NCBI GenBank assembly: GCA_949127805.1
Contig: CASBQC010000418.1
Location: 1-35,405, forward strand
DNA: 35,405 bases
From: Nostocales cyanobacterium PMM_0081
GTDB taxonomy: Bacteria > Cyanobacteriota > Cyanobacteriia > Cyanobacteriales > Nostocaceae
Reading direction: 5' to 3'
The position numbers and the translations under genes are program-made. Within the stretch, counting starts at the first letter, position 1; each line of letters begins with the position of its first letter. Positions 22,336-31,071 of this stretch are shown piece after piece. The notes under the pieces were generated by a model, which was not told the DNA's origin, did no database searches, and was given only the letters and a program-made list of their open reading frames with translations.

Positions 22336-23382
22336 CTACAGCAGTTCTATTCCTCTATTTCTAATTACTTGTCCACTAGCCACATCCCTATCAGTTGTGT
22401 AGTTACAATCTTGACAATGATGTACTCTAACGCTCAAGTCTTTTTTAACAGTTGCACCACACTCAGGACATTCCTGAGAAGAACACGACGCGTTAACTTC
22501 CCCAAAGAATTTACCCCGCTTCCAACAAACGTACTTGGTGATAGTTCGGAATTGTCCAAAGCCAGCATCAAGCATCTGTTTGCCAAACATCGCCTTGGCA
22601 AGAGTTCGGTAATCCAGGTCTTCCATGAAGACCATATCGCCAGCGTCGCAAAGGGCGTGAGCTTGCTTGAAGTGGAAATCCTTGCGAGTATTGTCAATAC
22701 TGTGGTGCAGCCTAGCAACTTTAATGCGTTGCTTCTCGTAATTATTAGAGCGCTTCTTTTTCCTAGACAGTCTGCGTTGCAGCAATTTCAGCTTACTTTG
22801 CATCACTCTCAGGAACTTAGGCGACTTGACAAGAACGCCGTCACTAGTTGCCAAAAACTTTTCAAGTCCAACGTCTACCCCAATTGGATGACCATGAGGC
22901 ATTGGATCAGGAACGTTAACATCACATTGGATATTGATGTCAGCGTACCAAATATCCGCTTTGTTAATTATCCGAACTTGCTTAACCACAAATCCTGTTG
23001 GGATTGGGCGATGCAAGTTAATTGGAATCAACCCCAGTTTGGGCAAGGCAATATGTACCGCAAAGCTCGCCACTCTTATACGACAGGTCGGCAGGCTTTG
23101 CACCTGCACTGGATTCTGTTTAAACTGGGGAAACAACAAAGACTTGAATTGCCCAAACTTTTTAAATCTGGGGAATCCATGCCCAATTTTTTGAAACCCA
23201 TCCCATGCTCGGTGCAATTGTTTGATAGCTTGCTGCAAAACTTGGCTTGGTACTTCACCCAATCGAGGAAATACCTTTTTAGCGTTTGGCAAGGCATTAA
23301 GCTGATTCACTTCGCTAGGAAAAGGACTGTTGGCAGCCATGATGTACTCATGACTGATCGAGCATCTGTCAACCATACATTT
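22336..23382 (-). pseudogene. tnpB: tnpB 3' exon (most of TnpB), downstream of group II intron 2
   Basis: 'KCMVDRCSISHEYIMAANSPFPSEVNQLNALPNAKKVFPRLGEVPSQVLQQAIKQLHRAW', RuvC 'GVDVGLEKFLATSDGVLV', 'MVFMEDLDYRTLAK', zinc finger 'CPECGATVKKDLSVRVHHCQDCNYTTDRDVASGQV'. The first residues of the ORF-track call are intron sequence. Confidence 0.88.
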
Positions 23383-25646
23383 GGTTGAGTCGATGGAGGA
23401 TATTATTCCCCGCACCTCTCAGTTAGATCCGTGCGTACCCATTTCTGTGTACACGGCTCCCGATGTTCTCAGCTTGCGCTTTTGCTCATGTGTCTGTAAT
23501 CGTGGCAGCTCTCATGGATTGCTTCAAGATTATTTTTCTTCCAGTTGGCGTGATTTTCGTCGATGTGGTGCAAATGTACCTTTTCTTCATCAATGAATTT
23601 CAGACCGCAGGAAGCACATTTATGGTTTTGCTTTTTCAGAGCAATAGAGGTTTCACCGTCGTAGAGCTTGCTGTTACGTTCGCTCCAGTAGGCTGTATTT
23701 CCGTCATAGGGGGATTTTATTCCTTGAACCATGACGTGTTTGTTTTCGGAGTAGGAAACTGTTGGGAATGCCTTTTTAACTAGCTCCTCGCTGGTGTAGC
23801 GTGTTTGCTTAGTTTCCTTGTTAAATACCGTGTATGCTCTGTGATTTAAAAACCAAAGTGAGAACTTTGACCCGTCCATCTTGCAGAACTTGTGGTAGTT
23901 TCTCCAACCTCTAACTACCGGGGCTAATTTCTCAGCCTTTGTGGTAGCACCATAATTCGAGTTGTTGACGATGTGTTTTACTTTCTTACGGAACGCTTTG
24001 AAATTATCCACTGAAGGGATACTTCTGAACTTTCCATTGCTCTGAACTTTGAAGTTCCAGCCGAGGAAATCAAACCCATCTGTCGCGGCGGTAATTTTGG
24101 TTTTCTTTTGGCTTACATTCATTCCGCGTTTACGGAGGAACTCGCTGATTCTTTCAAGTATTTCTCTCGCATCGTCTTCGGGTCGGAGTATAATAGCCAT
24201 ATCATCCGCGTATCGGATTGATGGCTCGATGATATCACTGGCTGGGGTTTTGTCAGTGATTCTCTGGCTTCTGTTCTCATGGTATCTGTGTATACTCTCA
24301 ATCCCGTTGAGTGCAATGTTAGCTAGTAGTGGGCTAACTACTCCCCCTTGAGGTGTACCTTGTTCGGGGAATTCTGGGTTAACTCCCGCCTTGAGGCATC
24401 GGAAGATACCGAGTTTTAAGCCTTTGGGGGCGATGAGTTCGTCCATTATTGCTGAGTGGTTAATCCTATCGAAGCACTTTTCAATATCGAGTTCAATTAC
24501 TCGTTTTTCTATTCCGTTGCAGAAAGAGCGTAGGTTATTGTAGATGTACCTTTGAGCATCGTGGGCAGAGCGCCCAGTTCTGAACCCATAACTCCTGGCG
24601 TGGAAAATGGCTTCGTGTGCTGGTTCGAGTGCGTATTTTGCAAGGCATTGCCAAGCTCTATCTGCTATGGTTGGTATCTTAAGCATTCTGATTGTTCCGT
24701 CCTTTTTGGGGATGGGAATTTCTCGTAGTCCTTGATGCTTCCAATTTCCACTGTTCATTCTCAGTAGTTCTTCAAGGTTGAAGCGTTCTTCAAATGAGAG
24801 GGATTTTTTACCATCAATACCAGCCGTCTTTTTACCAGCGTTTAGCTGAGATACTTGTCTTATTGCAAGAAATCGAGCCGAGGTGGATTTTAGAATAAGC
24901 TTTTGGAGAAACCGCGCTTTCCGCTTGTCCCCAACTTGAACAGCTTTAAACACGCGCTTTTGAAGGCGGAAAAGGTTACGTCGGAGTTTCTTCCAAGGTA
25001 AAGCTTTCCAAGATTCACTAGTTTTGTAACTGTGTCTAATCATTTTCTCTTCTCTGGTTTGTGTGTTCTGAACACCTCGCAACAATTACGTTGCGTCCTA
25101 CCCGACTTGTGAGATTTCCGCTTCTCGTCTAGCCTACCTGGGGTTCGACTGCCCCAAGACTCACAAATCGTTTTTATTCGTTCCCTCGGAGAGATTGATT
25201 GTTCCGTTAGATGTAGCCAATTTGACCACTGGATTCCCTGGACTCTTGCCGCTCTTAGCCGAACGACGGCGGGAATTGAATTCTCCAGTTAAGTCAGGGT
25301 TTTTTTTGTTACGCCCTGCTCTGCAATAGGTCACTTTTCTAGGCTCTGTTTCATCATAGGAACTCCCTATTAGCAAGGCACGTTTTGGGGGGAAGATTCC
25401 CCCCAAAAGCTGCCGCGCCAGTGTCAACCCGCAACGGCTGTCTGATTGCGCCCTGTTCCCAGCTTTACTCTACAAGAACCGAGCTTGTTCGGTATGGGCA
25501 GGTAAGGAGTCAATTCTGAGTCTGAATGGTAGGACTTTCACCTACATCTGACCGAGAGTTCAGCCTATAATGACAGTAATCTGCTGTCGGGCTGGATTAG
25601 TTATTTACGGACTGGATACCGTGATTCACCAATCAACGAATCGCAC
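23383..25646 (-). mobile_element. Group II intron 2 (about 2.26 kb) inserted near the 5' end of tnpB
   Basis: 5' end GTGCGATTCGTTGATTGGTGAATCACGG (minus strand from 25646). Domain V-like GAGCCGTGTACACAGAAATGGGTACGCACGGATC (23426-23459). 3' end ...CCTCCATCGACTCAAC(C). Encodes an RT-HNH protein closely similar to intron 1. Confidence 0.85.
23469..25085 (-). CDS. Group II intron reverse transcriptase/maturase with HNH domain
   Basis: 'GTPQGGVVSPLLANIALNGIE', 'IRYADDMAIIL', HNH 'CASCGLKFIDEEKVHLHHIDENHANWKKNNLEAIHESCHDYRHM'. Real start probably MIRHSYKTSESWKALPWKKL. Confidence 0.93.
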   Translation of the reverse strand: MLRGVQNTQTREEKMIRHSYKTSESWKALPWKKLRRNLFRLQKRVFKAVQVGDKRKARFLQKLILKSTSARFLAIRQVSQLNAGKKTAGIDGKKSLSFEERFNLEELLRMNSGNWKHQGLREIPIPKKDGTIRMLKIPTIADRAWQCLAKYALEPAHEAIFHARSYGFRTGRSAHDAQRYIYNNLRSFCNGIEKRVIELDIEKCFDRINHSAIMDELIAPKGLKLGIFRCLKAGVNPEFPEQGTPQGGVVSPLLANIALNGIESIHRYHENRSQRITDKTPASDIIEPSIRYADDMAIILRPEDDAREILERISEFLRKRGMNVSQKKTKITAATDGFDFLGWNFKVQSNGKFRSIPSVDNFKAFRKKVKHIVNNSNYGATTKAEKLAPVVRGWRNYHKFCKMDGSKFSLWFLNHRAYTVFNKETKQTRYTSEELVKKAFPTVSYSENKHVMVQGIKSPYDGNTAYWSERNSKLYDGETSIALKKQNHKCASCGLKFIDEEKVHLHHIDENHANWKKNNLEAIHESCHDYRHMSKSAS

Positions 25647-25771
25647 TCAGCTTTTGCACCAATCCTTAATTTCCCGCAGCCCGTAATTATAGGCAACGCG
25701 ACAAACATCCATCCACTCTTTGAGTGACTGTTCTTGAGTGATGTTGGGATAGATTCGATAGCGGTAATTCA
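25647..25771 (-). pseudogene. tnpB: tnpB 5' exon, about 41 codons, upstream of group II intron 2
   Basis: Minus strand: MNYRYRIYPNITQEQSLKEWMDVCRVAYNYGLREIKDWCKS, then TGA directly at the GTGCG intron start. Too short for the ORF track. A typical cyanobacterial TnpB N-terminus that should continue into KCMVDRCS. Confidence 0.75.
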
Positions 25772-26056
25772 TGGTTAGCATTCCACTATTTTAACATATT
25801 TAGTGGCAGATGCAATGCTAGTAAATATAAAGCCGTCCTATAAGGACGGGGTTTTAAACCCAATTTTTCGATAAATTCCATCAGCGATCGCTACGAGAGG
25901 CGATGCCCGGGCGATCGCTTCGCGCTTCTAATCGAACCGCACCTGGTTATTTGCTCAAAATATTACTCTGACAAGCCTGTCATTTTTCTTCTTCCAAACT
26001 ATACCGTACTTTCGCAAGAGCCGCACCCTAATCTTTATTACTCTTATTTCAAAATT

Positions 26057-26164
26057 TACAGCAGTTTGCATGTTTAAGGGGTACAGGTAAAGACGTAGCA
26101 CTTGGTAGTCTCTACAATATTTTCGGTTTTATGCATGTACCTCATTTACCGGAAATACGCTGTA
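26057..26164. mobile_element. MITE-like element, copy of the element at 5734-5842 in reverse orientation
   Basis: TACAGCA...CGCTGTA ends. Shared blocks TCTCTACAA..TTTT..GGTTTTATGCAT.TACCTCATTTAC and TTTACAGCAG.TTGC with the reverse complement of 5734-5842. Confidence 0.6.
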
Positions 26165-26322
26165 TGTTGTAATAATTACGTATAAATATTTACTTTTTTC
26201 AGATTGATTGAAGACAAAAAAGCTGTAAATATAACTAATATACTTCAATATTAGCAGGGGAAAGTTGCCATTCCCCTCTCACAATTCAGGTACTTATTTT
26301 TTTGTTAAAAAGTATAATTAAG

Positions 26323-26790
26323 CTAATCAGAAATTACTGATAAAGACACTAAGTTGCGGATTTCCTCACGCACACTCATGAGGATTTTACCTAGATAGTT
26401 TTCACCAGTTTTATCTTCACCACAGCCCCAGAAATAATCGTTAGGGGAGTTTTCTACAAGTAAATTATCGCCTGTAGTCAGCAGAGTTTCTCTAATTTCG
26501 GCATGAGTGAGAAACTTTTTGAGTACAGCTTCGCGCATAACTTGAGTTTTGACTGCATCCCAATCAGAACGAAGTTTTCGCGTGCTACAGCGTCCCAAGG
26601 CAGCAGCTTGTTCTGGTGTCTCGGCAGCAGAAATTAAAGGTATAATTACTGCATCCACGCTGCCGACAAACTTTTGGGCTTGATAATAATGTTCCACCGT
26701 TGACCAGTAAGTACCCCGGATTTCGATTCCGTGGGGAGAAAAGTTAGAAAAACAGCCGTAAGGCTCCCAAACCTTGTAAAAGTAAATAGT
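26323..26790 (-). CDS. NADAR (YbiA/DUF1768-like) family protein
   Basis: 'MTIYFYKVWEPYGCFSNFSPHGIEIRGTYWSTVEHYYQAQKF...NDYFWGCGEDKTGENYLGKILMSVREEIR'. The ORF track begins upstream at 26820. Confidence 0.92.
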   Translation of the reverse strand, partial: TIYFYKVWEPYGCFSNFSPHGIEIRGTYWSTVEHYYQAQKFVGSVDAVIIPLISAAETPEQAAALGRCSTRKLRSDWDAVKTQVMREAVLKKFLTHAEIRETLLTTGDNLLVENSPNDYFWGCGEDKTGENYLGKILMSVREEIRNLVSLSVISD

Positions 26791-26956
26791 CATTTGAAAA
26801 TTGGTATGATTATGTATCAATTTCCATCATGCCTATAGATCCTCCCCTGTCAGGTACTTAATTGAAATTAAAGAGCAGTACTTGCCTCTAGGGAGAGGAA
26901 ATCTCTCTGAAGACAGTTATATTGTGTAACCAAGTCTGTCTATAAGGTTTGATATT

Positions 26957-27533
26957 GTGGCTCATAGTGAGACAAGCAACCGACAATCACCTTTGATTAC
27001 AGCCGGGATTGTCCTTGGTATTGGTCTGGGAGGATTCTTCGATGGCATCGTCCTACATCAGATTCTTCAGTGGCATCACATGCTCAGTAGTGTTCGACCG
27101 CTGACAACAATCTCCAGTATAGATTTAAACATGCTTTGGGACGGATTGTTTCACGCATTAGACTGGGTGATGACTGTCGTCGGAGTAGTATTGCTATGGC
27201 GTGCTGGAGGACGCGATGATGTTCGTTGGTCATCAAAAAGCGATCGCGTCTTTGCTCATCGGTTTTGGATTATTCAACCTGGTTGAAGGATTAATCGATC
27301 ATCAAATTCTCGGTATCCATCATGTTAAACCAGGTCCAAATCAGTTAGCTTGGGATTTGGGATTTCTTGCCCTTGGTGCGATCGCTGTTGCCATAGGCTC
27401 GGTAATGATACAACAAAACAAGCAACAGTCAATAGTCAATAGTCATTGGGAATTGGGAATTGGGAATTGGGAATTGGGAATTGGGCTTTTCCCTATTCCC
27501 CATTCCCTCCTATGTGAAGCAGAATATGTTTGA
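26957..27533 (+). pseudogene. DUF2243-like membrane protein split by a +1 frameshift
   Basis: Frame 1: MAHSETSNRQSPLITAGIVLGIGLGGFFDGIVLHQILQWHHMLSS...WVMTVVGVVLLWRAGGRDDVRWSSK. Frame 2 continues: AIASLLIGFGLFNLVEGLIDHQILGIHHVKPGPNQLAWDLGFLALGA. The junction lies in the A5 run at 27235-27239. Confidence 0.8.
27446..27487. repeat. Short tandem heptamer repeat (GGGAATT)n
   Basis: TTGGGAATTGGGAATTGGGAATTGGGAATTGGG, a typical cyanobacterial STRR-like array, after AGTCAATAGTCAATAGTCAT. Confidence 0.9.
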
Positions 27534-28122
27534 AAAAACAAGTTGGAGTTGGCAGTTGTCTGTATTGCGGCAACAGGTGGGAGAATGGGTGGAGTACCAA
27601 TTGTCTCGCTTGAAACTGGATTTTCCACAATTGCCTGATGGATGGTCGATTGATAATTCTTGGCTGGGTAAGTTGCTGAACTTTGTTTTTTGGCTTTTAC
27701 TAGCTTTGTTTTTAATTTGGTTAGGTTGGCGATTGTGGCGAGTATTTAGCCCTTATTTGTATGCAAGGCTTAGAGCCAGAAATATTGCTAATTCTCTCTT
27801 AAAAATCGGCGACACTGATTTGTCAGTGTCTGGGTGGTTGGCGCGATCGCAAGAACTCTATCATCAAAATAATTACCGTGAGGCTTGCCGTTGTCTTTAT
27901 TTGGCGATGTTGCAACACTTACATAATACTAGCATCGTGCTCCACAAACGTAGCCGGACTGATGGAGAATATCTGCAATTACTAGAATATAAAGTCACTC
28001 CGATGCAGCCTTATGAAACTTTGATTACCACCCACGAGCAATTATGCTTTGGTAATACTGAGATAGGAAGCGAAAATTATCAGCAGTGTCACCAAGCATA
28101 TCGGGAAATTGCTAACACCTAA
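27526..28122 (+). CDS. DUF4129-like protein
   Basis: 'LYHQNNYREACRCLYLAMLQHLHNTSIVLHKRSRTDGEYLQLL', one TM. The ORF-track start at 27460 lies in repeat DNA; ATG at 27526 (MFEKTSWSW) preferred. Confidence 0.78.
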   Translation: MFEKTSWSWQLSVLRQQVGEWVEYQLSRLKLDFPQLPDGWSIDNSWLGKLLNFVFWLLLALFLIWLGWRLWRVFSPYLYARLRARNIANSLLKIGDTDLSVSGWLARSQELYHQNNYREACRCLYLAMLQHLHNTSIVLHKRSRTDGEYLQLLEYKVTPMQPYETLITTHEQLCFGNTEIGSENYQQCHQAYREIANT

Positions 28123-28152
28123 CCCCTATCCACTAACTGTCTTCTATTGAAT

Positions 28153-29238
28153 ATGAAACGCTCAAATCGCGTTGTTTGGTTTGGAGCGATCGCCGCTTCG
28201 GTCATAATCTTAATTAGTTTAATCGCTGCTCCCAGCAATAGTAAAGTTAATATTGGTTCTACTTATAATCTCGCTCCCGATGGCTATGGCGCGTGGTATG
28301 CTTTTATGCAACAACAGCATTCTATTGTGCGCTGGCAAAAGCCTTTTAAGGAATTAGAGACACAAACACGTCCTGTGACTCTTTTACAAGTAAACAGCTA
28401 CCTAGAAACACCTATTATTTCGCCTCAAGAGCAAAAATGGTTAGAAAAAGGCAATAATTTGATAATTTTAGGTGCGCGGGAGCAAGTTACAGCAGCCAAG
28501 TTTAGCACACTGCAAAAATCACCGTTTGGTGATGTAAAGATTGATACCGGAAGGCGGCGGGAATTGGAAAAAGGGGAAGAAGTTGATTTAGGCGATCGCT
28601 TTGGTGCGGTTGTCTGGAAACGAAAGTACGGTAAAGGAAAAGCGATTTTTGCGACAACTCCTTATTTAGCAGCTAATGCTTATCAAGATAATTTAAGTAA
28701 TTTCCAGTATTTAGCTGATTTAGTCAGCAATAAAGGTAACATATTATTTGTAGATGAATATATCCACGGCTACAAAGATGCCAGCGTCAGAAAAAGTGAA
28801 GGTGAAAAAGACTTATTTAGTTATTTGGCGAAAACTCCTTTATTACCAATGTTAGTGCAGGCGATCGCCTTCCTTGGGGTGTTAATTTGGGCACAAAATC
28901 GCCGCTTTGGTAAACCAGAAACTGACGATACACCAGAAATTAACAATAGCCAAGCATACATCCAAGCTTTAGCAGGAGTCTTGCTAAAAGCCGATAAAAA
29001 CGACTTTGTTGTTGAGATGGTAGGCAAACAAGAACAACTGCAACTCCAAAAAGCCTTAGGATTAGGGCAAGTACCTATCGAACATCAAACTTTGATAGAC
29101 GCTTGGGTAGAGAAAACAGGCACGACTGCGGCAGAATTAGAAGCAGTATTGAAAGTACAATCTCGACAACAACCCATGAGTGAGCGAGACTTGATAAGCT
29201 GGTTGGGTAAATGGCAATCTGTACGCCGTTATTATTAG
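28153..29238 (+). CDS. DUF4350-like protein
   Basis: 'VNIGSTYNLAPDGYGAWYAFMQQQHSIVRWQKPF...NLIILGAREQVTAAKF...ILFVDEYIHGYKD', placed between DUF4129 and MoxR genes. Confidence 0.8.
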   Translation: MKRSNRVVWFGAIAASVIILISLIAAPSNSKVNIGSTYNLAPDGYGAWYAFMQQQHSIVRWQKPFKELETQTRPVTLLQVNSYLETPIISPQEQKWLEKGNNLIILGAREQVTAAKFSTLQKSPFGDVKIDTGRRRELEKGEEVDLGDRFGAVVWKRKYGKGKAIFATTPYLAANAYQDNLSNFQYLADLVSNKGNILFVDEYIHGYKDASVRKSEGEKDLFSYLAKTPLLPMLVQAIAFLGVLIWAQNRRFGKPETDDTPEINNSQAYIQALAGVLLKADKNDFVVEMVGKQEQLQLQKALGLGQVPIEHQTLIDAWVEKTGTTAAELEAVLKVQSRQQPMSERDLISWLGKWQSVRRYY

Positions 29239-29259
29239 ATATAGAAAGTGGAAACGAAT

Positions 29260-29328
29260 GTAGAGACGTAGCAGTGCTACGTCTCTACCGATTCGGGATA
29301 ACACATATTTAAATTCCGTCGATGTCTA
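29260..29328. repeat. GTAGAGACGTAGCAGTGCTACGTCTCTAC palindrome plus conserved flank
   Basis: The palindrome at 29260-29288 is followed by GGATAACACATATTTAAATTCCGTCGATGTCTAT, near-identical to the block after 32565. Confidence 0.8.
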
Positions 29329-29495
29329 TTAGTTTCGCGCAAAGTAGTTTTTAGAGTCTTTGCGCTTTTGCGTGGGTTCTTTATAAGTAGGATTGATGCA
29401 AAAACTCTCTTAAACTCTCCCAAACTCTGTGTACTCTGCGTAAGAGTGCGGTTCGTTTTACATTCAGAAAGCGTAAGTTCTTTATAAATAACGAT

Positions 29496-30443
29496 ATGAA
29501 TAACCATCTTGTCTTAACTCCCCTTGAACAAGGACTAAATCGTATAATTGTCGGACAATCTACCCTAATACAACAAATATTAATAGCATTGTTAGCGGGT
29601 GGACACATTATTTTGGAAGGAGTACCGGGAACTGGTAAAACACTTTTGGTGAAAGTGCTGGCACAATTGATTGAAGCCGACTTTCGCCGAATTCAACTGA
29701 CACCGGATGTTTTACCATCAGATATTACTGGTACGAATATTTTTGACTTGAATAGTCGCAATTTTACCCTCAAAAAAGGACCAGTATTTACAGAGGTGTT
29801 ATTAGCTGACGAAATTAATCGCACTCCCCCGAAAACACAAGCAGCGCTACTTGAAGCAATGGAAGAAATGCAGGTAACGCTAGATGGTGAAAGTTTACCT
29901 TTGCCAGATTTATTTTGGGTAATCGCAACCCAAAATCCTTTAGAATTTGAGGGAACTTATCCTTTGCCAGAAGCGCAATTAGACAGGTTTTTATTTAAGT
30001 TGGTGGTAGATTACCCGGATCAAGCTGCGGAAAAGCAAATGTTGCTGAATCGTCAAGCGGGTTTTGCAGCACGACGCTTGGATATTGCACGTTTGAAATC
30101 AGTCGCAACGGTAAGCGAAATATTAGAGGCGCGACAAGCGGTAAAAGAAGTTAAAGTATCGGAAGCCATTATTGATTATCTTTTGGCATTAGTTAAAGCA
30201 TCACGTCAACATCCCGATTTAGCTTTGGGTGCATCTCCTCGTGCTACCGGTGCATGGTTGCAGACATCTCAAGCGACTGCGTGGTTAGCTGGAAGAGATT
30301 TTGTTACCCCAGATGATGTTAAAGCAGTTGCAGCACCTTTGCTGCGTCATCGTCTCATTTTGAAACCAGAAGCAATGCTGGATGGTTTGCAAATTGATGC
30401 AGCGATCGCCTCAATTATTAATAAGGTGTCAGTACCAAGATAA
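29496..30443 (+). CDS. MoxR family AAA+ ATPase
   Basis: 'HIILEGVPGTGKTLLVKVLAQLI', 'VLLADEINRTPPKTQAALLEAMEEMQVT', 'FWVIATQNPLEFEGTYPLPEAQLDRFLFK'. Confidence 0.95.
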   Translation: MNNHLVLTPLEQGLNRIIVGQSTLIQQILIALLAGGHIILEGVPGTGKTLLVKVLAQLIEADFRRIQLTPDVLPSDITGTNIFDLNSRNFTLKKGPVFTEVLLADEINRTPPKTQAALLEAMEEMQVTLDGESLPLPDLFWVIATQNPLEFEGTYPLPEAQLDRFLFKLVVDYPDQAAEKQMLLNRQAGFAARRLDIARLKSVATVSEILEARQAVKEVKVSEAIIDYLLALVKASRQHPDLALGASPRATGAWLQTSQATAWLAGRDFVTPDDVKAVAAPLLRHRLILKPEAMLDGLQIDAAIASIINKVSVPR

Positions 30444-30449
30444 AGAATA

Positions 30450-30505
30450 AAGGATGAAGGATGAAGTATGAAGTATGAAGGATGAAGTATGAAGGATGAA
30501 AGATA
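30450..30505. repeat. Heptamer array AAGGATG/AAGTATG (about 8 units) upstream of the four-helix-bundle gene
   Basis: AAGGATG AAGGATG AAGTATG AAGTATG AAGGATG AAGTATG AAGGATG AAAGATA. Confidence 0.9.
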
Positions 30506-30506
30506 A

Positions 30507-30887
30507 ATGAGTCAGGAGAAGGAAAAACCTTGGGATATTCGGGAGCGTTCATTTGAATATGCTTTACGAGCAATTAAGTTATATCAATTTTTGCAAGAAC
30601 AAAAAGAGCAAGCTGGTTATATCATCGGGAAACAATATCTCAGAGCAGCAACTTCAATTGGGGCTAATATTGAGGAAGCTCAATCGGGAGAAAGCAGAGC
30701 AGATTTTATTCACAAGTACAGCATTGCTCAAAAAGAAGCTAGAGAAAGCTTATATTGGCTTCGTCTTTTAGCTAAATCAGAAATTGTTCCGAATCAACGT
30801 TTAACATTGCTGATAAGTGAAACCCAAGAAATAATAGCAGTCATCACTACCATCATTGTCCGTACCAAAAAAAATCAGCGTTCATAA
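30507..30887 (+). CDS. Four-helix bundle protein (S23/IVS, bAvd-like superfamily)
   Basis: 'ERSFEYALRAIKLYQFLQEQKEQAGYIIGKQYLRAATSIGANIEEAQSGESRADFIHKYSIAQKEARESLYWLRLLAKSE'. Confidence 0.9.
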   Translation: MSQEKEKPWDIRERSFEYALRAIKLYQFLQEQKEQAGYIIGKQYLRAATSIGANIEEAQSGESRADFIHKYSIAQKEARESLYWLRLLAKSEIVPNQRLTLLISETQEIIAVITTIIVRTKKNQRS

Positions 30888-30888
30888 C

Positions 30889-31065
30889 TTCATCTTTCAT
30901 CTTTCATCCTTCATCCTTCATCCTTCATCCTTCATACTTCATCCTTCATCCTTCATCCTTCATCCTTCATACTTCATCTTTCATCCTTCATCTTTCATCC
31001 TTCATCCTTCATACTTCATACTTCATCCTTCATCCTTCATCCTTCATCCTTCATCCTTCATCCTT
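30889..31065. repeat. Heptamer array TTCATCC/TTCATAC (about 25 units), reverse complement of the upstream array
   Basis: Continuous CTTCATC/TTTCATC/CTTCATA heptads over about 177 bp. Confidence 0.95.
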
Positions 31066-31071
31066 TAAAAG

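Larger units (their letters stand above)
22185..25855 (-). mobile_element. Solo tnpB element (IS1341/IS605-like) interrupted by group II intron 2
   Basis: Hairpins near both ends: CCCCGACCGTCGCGGACGGGG (about 22190-22211) and CCGTCCTATAAGGACGG (about 25832-25850). tnpB 5' exon, intron and 3' exon all lie on the minus strand. Ends approximate. Confidence 0.6.

Noticed and set aside
22369-23388. 339-aa + strand ORF
   Set aside because: Antisense to a clear TnpB, with no recognisable motif.
30889-31065. Possible CRISPR array
   Set aside because: Contiguous 7-bp units without spacers and no cas genes nearby; it is a heptamer microsatellite.
30856-31068. 70-aa ORF of repeated FILHPSSFILHPSYF
   Set aside because: It is the translation of the TTCATCC heptamer array, with no coding signature.
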